NCBI RefSeq assembly: GCF_004959775.1
Contig: NZ_SJZG01000005.1
Span: 248,001-312,000, forward strand
Source of the DNA: Agromyces sp. H66
Lineage (GTDB): Bacteria > Actinomycetota > Actinomycetes > Actinomycetales > Microbacteriaceae
Length of the DNA stretch: 64,000 nucleotides
Direction: 5' to 3'
Shown here: one piece after another, positions 61,405-64,000 of the stretch
Numbering within the stretch: the stretch's first letter is position 1
Layout: each line of letters begins with the position of its first letter
The notes under the pieces: model-generated
Databases searched by the model: none
Told to the model about the DNA's origin: nothing
The model's input: only the letters and a program-made list of their open reading frames with translations
Made by a program: the position numbers and the translations under genes

Positions 61405-62351
61405 GTGAGCACCGGCACCACGTCACGCACGACCACCGTTTCCCCCCTCGTCTACGTCGCGATCGGCGTGACCATCCTCGCGTGGGCGAGCGCGTTCATC
61501 GTCGTCCGCGGCACCGCGCCGCACTTCACCCCCGGGGCGCTCGCGCTCGCCCGGCTGATCGTCGGCGCGCTCCTCACCTCCTGACGCCGCTGCTCCTGCG
61601 CCACAGGTGGGTCGCGCCGACACGCCGAGAGTGGCTGCTCCTCGTCGGCTTCGGCGCCCTCTGGTTCGGCGGCTACAGCATCGTGCTCAACATCGCCGAG
61701 CAGACCCTCGACGCCGGTACGACGTCGATGATCGTCAACATCGCGCCGATCATGATCGCCCTCGGGGCGGGTGCCCTCCTCGGCGAGGGGCTGCCGAAGT
61801 GGCTCCTCATCGGCACGGGCGTCGCGTTCGTCGGCGTCGTGCTCATCGGCCTCGGCTCGGGCGGGTCGGTGGTGGGTGCCGGCGTGGGCGTGCTCTGGGC
61901 GCTGCTGGCCGCCGTCACCTACACGGCCGGCGTGCTGTTCCAGAAGCCGGTGCTCGTTCGGCTGCCGAACGCGCAGGTCGTCTGGATCGGCGCCGTCATC
62001 GGCCTGCTCGTCTGCACGCCGTTCACGGGTGAGCTCGTCGCGGGCCTCCGGTCGGCCCCGGTCGAGGGCTGGCTCGGCGCCGTGTGGCTCGGCGCGATTC
62101 CCACGGCGCTCGGCTTCACCACGTGGTCGTACGCGCTGTCGCGCATGCCGGCCGGCCAGCTCGGCGTCTCCACCTACATCGTGCCGCCGGTGACGATCGT
62201 GCTGAGCCTCGTCCTGTTCGCCGAGGTGCCGGCCATGCTGGCGATCGTCGGCGGTGTGATCGCGCTCGTCGGGGTCGCGCTGTCACGCCGGCGGGATCCC
62301 GCACCCGTCGATCGCGAGGTTCCGGCGGCCGAGAGCGTGGCGACTCGGTAG
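61405..62351 (+). pseudogene. EamA/RhaT family transporter, frameshifted
   Basis: The gene begins at GTG 61405 and encodes MSTGTTSRTTTVSPLVYVAI and the first two helices (ILAWASAFIVVRGTAPHFTP) before a TGA at 61581. The continuation (LLLRHRWVAPTRREWLLLVGFGALWFGGY, then all remaining helices to 62351) is in another frame. The total length is two more than a multiple of three, so one base appears to be lost at about 61570-61585. The ten-helix drug/metabolite transporter is otherwise complete. It is either a recent pseudogene or a sequence error. Confidence 0.85.
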
Positions 62352-62392
62352 CGGGCCTGTCGCCGTCGCACGCGCGCCTGCGACAATCGAGC

Positions 62393-62935
62393 ATGGCCCT
62401 CGAACCACGGATGCTGCAGCCGCCGATCGAACTCCCGGCAGGCGCCGATCTGCCTCGTGGCCTCGTGCTCCGACGACCGCGAGTCGCCGATCACCCGGCG
62501 GTCGTCGCTGCGATCCCCGAGTGGTGGGGCATGGCCGGCACCTCCATCCACCTGCTCCTGCCGCCGCTGTTCTTCCAGCACTTCAGCGACACGAGCTTCA
62601 TCGCCGAGGACGACGCCGGCCTCGGCGCCTTCCTCATCGGCTTCCACTCGCACGCCCAGCCCGAGGTCGCCTACATCCACTTCGTCGGCGTTCGACCCGA
62701 CCTGCGCGGGCTCGGCCTGGCCCGCACCCTCTACGAGGCGTTCTTCGCCGAGGCACGAGCAGCCGGATGCCGCCGCGTCGACGCGATCACCGGCGTACCG
62801 AATCGCCGTTCGCAGGCCTTCCACGCGGCACTCGGATTCGAGGCATCCGGCGACACCGACATCGACGGCGTGCGCGCGTGGCACGACTACGACGGCCCCG
62901 GCGAGCACCGCGTGGCCTTCTCGAAGGCGATCTGA
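62393..62935 (+). CDS. GNAT family N-acetyltransferase
   Basis: This 180-residue acetyltransferase has motif A as HFVGVRPDLRGLGLARTLYEAFF (about 98-120) followed by CRRVDAITGVPNRRSQAFHAALGFEASGD. The substrate is unknown. It starts 41 bp after the transporter gene and may be co-transcribed; GACAAT 5 nt before the ATG is a possible -10. Confidence 0.88.
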   Translation: MALEPRMLQPPIELPAGADLPRGLVLRRPRVADHPAVVAAIPEWWGMAGTSIHLLLPPLFFQHFSDTSFIAEDDAGLGAFLIGFHSHAQPEVAYIHFVGVRPDLRGLGLARTLYEAFFAEARAAGCRRVDAITGVPNRRSQAFHAALGFEASGDTDIDGVRAWHDYDGPGEHRVAFSKAI

Positions 62936-62945
62936 GAAGTCCTCG

Positions 62946-63007
62946 CAGAGTACGGAATCACTCGTCGGATGTCGCGACGACGCGCGATTCCCTCTGTCGC
63001 GAGTGAT
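62946..63007. other. Nested alternative hairpins in a 239-bp gap
   Basis: One fold pairs CAGAG and GGAATC (946-959) with GATTCC and CTCTG (986-996) and holds an inner TCGTCG/CGACGA hairpin. A competing fold pairs ATCACTCG (957-964) with CGAGTGAT (63000-63007). The rest of 62936-63174 shows nothing convincing. Confidence 0.5.
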
Positions 63008-63174
63008 CGCCTGCACGGTACGGTGGGTCCCGTCGTGTCCCCCACGACGACGCGCCGGCCCGCGGCGCGCCTCCGCACCCACGGAGAAGAAGACGACGTG
63101 TCCCCGATCGTGTCGAACCACTCACCCGTTTCCGCTCGGCGTGCCCGAATGCCCCTCATCCGCGGAGCCGCTCG

Positions 63175-63894
63175 ATGAACCCGGCCACGCCGCACCGCGC
63201 GAGCCTCACCGTGCTCGTCGCCCTCGCCGCCATCGCCGTGGTCGCCGGCCTCGTCGCCGGGTCGCCCATGCTCGAGCGGCTCATGCCGCGCCTTCCCGCC
63301 GTGCCCACGACGAACCTCGCCGTCGGCATCGCCGCCGTCGGCGTGGTCGCCGTCGCGATCTGGGGCGTCGTCCGCCTCGCCCGTGCGGCGCGCACGCGTG
63401 CCCGTCGGAACGCCCTGGCATCGACCGTTCGCGGCGAGCTCAGCTGCGGCATCCGGAACCGACTGCTCGTGCGGCGGCTGAACGAACTCCTCGACGATGC
63501 GGGCGGCGTGCGCCTCGGGGCGCGGTTCTCCATCGTCGTCGACGAGCTCGGCGTCGCGTTCTGGAACGGCGGTGGCCGGCCGCAGCGCGCCGCCCACTTC
63601 CCATGGCGCGAGGTGCGCAACATCCGCGCCGACTCGATGGTCGTCGGCGGGTCGGTCGAGCACGTCCTCGTGCTGCGGGTGCGCCACAACGGCTCGAGCA
63701 TCGAGTTGCCGATCATCCTCTCGGCGGGACGATTCGGCCGCTACGCCATGAGCGACGCGCCGTTCTTCGCGGTGGTGCGCAGCTGGAAGGCCAAGCACCG
63801 TGCGGCCCTCGCCGCCGAGGGACTCGAGCTTCCGCCGCTCACCGCGCCCATCCCGGTCATCCGTCCCGAGGTCGCCGCCGCCGCTCGCCGCTGA
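63175..63894 (+). CDS. Two-helix membrane protein with C-terminal PH-like domain
   Basis: This 239-residue protein has two N-terminal transmembrane helices (about 10-28 and 47-65), a basic linker, and a soluble domain from about 95. The soluble domain has strands typical of bacterial PH-like folds (RFSIVVDELGVAFWNGGG, HFPWREVRNIRAD, SIELPIILSAGRFGRYAMSD). No function is recognised. Confidence 0.85.
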   Translation: MNPATPHRASLTVLVALAAIAVVAGLVAGSPMLERLMPRLPAVPTTNLAVGIAAVGVVAVAIWGVVRLARAARTRARRNALASTVRGELSCGIRNRLLVRRLNELLDDAGGVRLGARFSIVVDELGVAFWNGGGRPQRAAHFPWREVRNIRADSMVVGGSVEHVLVLRVRHNGSSIELPIILSAGRFGRYAMSDAPFFAVVRSWKAKHRAALAAEGLELPPLTAPIPVIRPEVAAAARR

Positions 63895-63942
63895 GCCGCC
63901 GAGGCGCAGCCGAGAAGCTGCCGTCCGATCTGCGCTCGCGAG

Positions 63943-63948
63943 TAGGCT
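63943..63948 (+). promoter_or_regulatory. Leaderless promoter -10 box for the last gene
   Basis: TAGGCT is followed by six bases and a GTG at 63955, matching the geometry of the other leaderless genes. Confidence 0.6.
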
Positions 63949-63954
63949 TCCCGC

Positions 63955-64000
63955 GTGAGGCCCCTCCCAGCCGCGAGCCCCGACGACGGATTCGACGAGT
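63955..64000 (+). CDS. Start of a leaderless gene running off the window
   Basis: A GTG with a correctly spaced TAGGCT box opens a frame reading MRPLPAASPDDGFDE to the right edge. Too little is visible to identify it. Confidence 0.5.
   Translation, partial: MRPLPAASPDDGFDE

Noticed and set aside
62969..63178. A 69-codon frame in the gap before the last membrane protein
   Set aside because: Its composition is Arg/Pro-rich, it overlaps the hairpin region and the next start codon, and it has no start signals.

Overview
The window is a high-GC chromosomal segment of an actinobacterium. I infer a member of the Microbacteriaceae (Agromyces/Microbacterium-like). The grounds are extreme third-position GC, many leaderless genes preceded by a TANNNT box, a coproporphyrin-dependent heme pathway (hemQ with an Fe-S type hemH), WYL and IclR regulators, and the recurring octamer CGGATGCC/GGCATCCG. 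It has no rRNA, tRNA, CRISPR array, transposase or prophage block. It is ordinary chromosome with several compact metabolic islands.

0-7.7 kb: an IclR-controlled carbohydrate locus. Leftward are iclR and a truncated unrecognised protein. Rightward is a translationally coupled operon of Zn-alcohol dehydrogenase, sugar-binding lipoprotein, two permeases and an SGNH hydrolase. No ATPase is encoded, so a shared one must serve this importer. 7.6-16.6 kb: a WYL regulator beside a DrrAB-type exporter, a phytoene-dehydrogenase-like oxidoreductase, a TetR/DoxX-like pair sharing a 17-bp operator, and an AI-2E family membrane protein. 16.6-25.8 kb: propionate and branched-chain catabolism (prpC, prpD, 3-hydroxyisobutyryl-CoA hydrolase), then two small regulator modules with very clear operators: MarR-GNAT, and TetR with an F420-type nitroreductase and a GNAT.

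25.8-37.0 kb: the most distinctive island. A UDP-glycosyltransferase, an FAD amine/amino-acid oxidoreductase and an aminoaldehyde dehydrogenase form one coupled leftward operon. Opposite it lies a TetR gene. A complete polyamine-type ABC importer (potABCD-like) follows, and divergent from it are a maltokinase-like (glucosamine-kinase-like) kinase overlapping a two-domain SIS protein. Together they suggest uptake and breakdown of an amino-sugar or amine conjugate. 37-48 kb: two beta-lactamase-fold lipoproteins (one with its catalytic residues replaced), an LssY-like membrane protein, a cysteine-desulfurase-like/PEP-mutase pair, an ABC exporter followed by an AlkZ-like HTH_42 protein, and small lipoprotein and membrane genes.

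48-61.3 kb: heme biosynthesis on the minus strand in two blocks, hemE-hemY and hemQ-hemH-hemC-hemD-(305 bp)-hemB-hemL. They are separated by about 3.9 kb carrying a methyltransferase with a probable frameshift, a GntR regulator, a holin-X/DUF3618/YtxH-like envelope trio and a GNAT. hemB has its own leaderless promoter. hemA is not in the window. 61.4-64 kb: a frameshifted EamA transporter, a GNAT, a small membrane protein and the first codons of a leaderless gene running off the right edge. Palindromic REP-like elements lie in several intergenic gaps.
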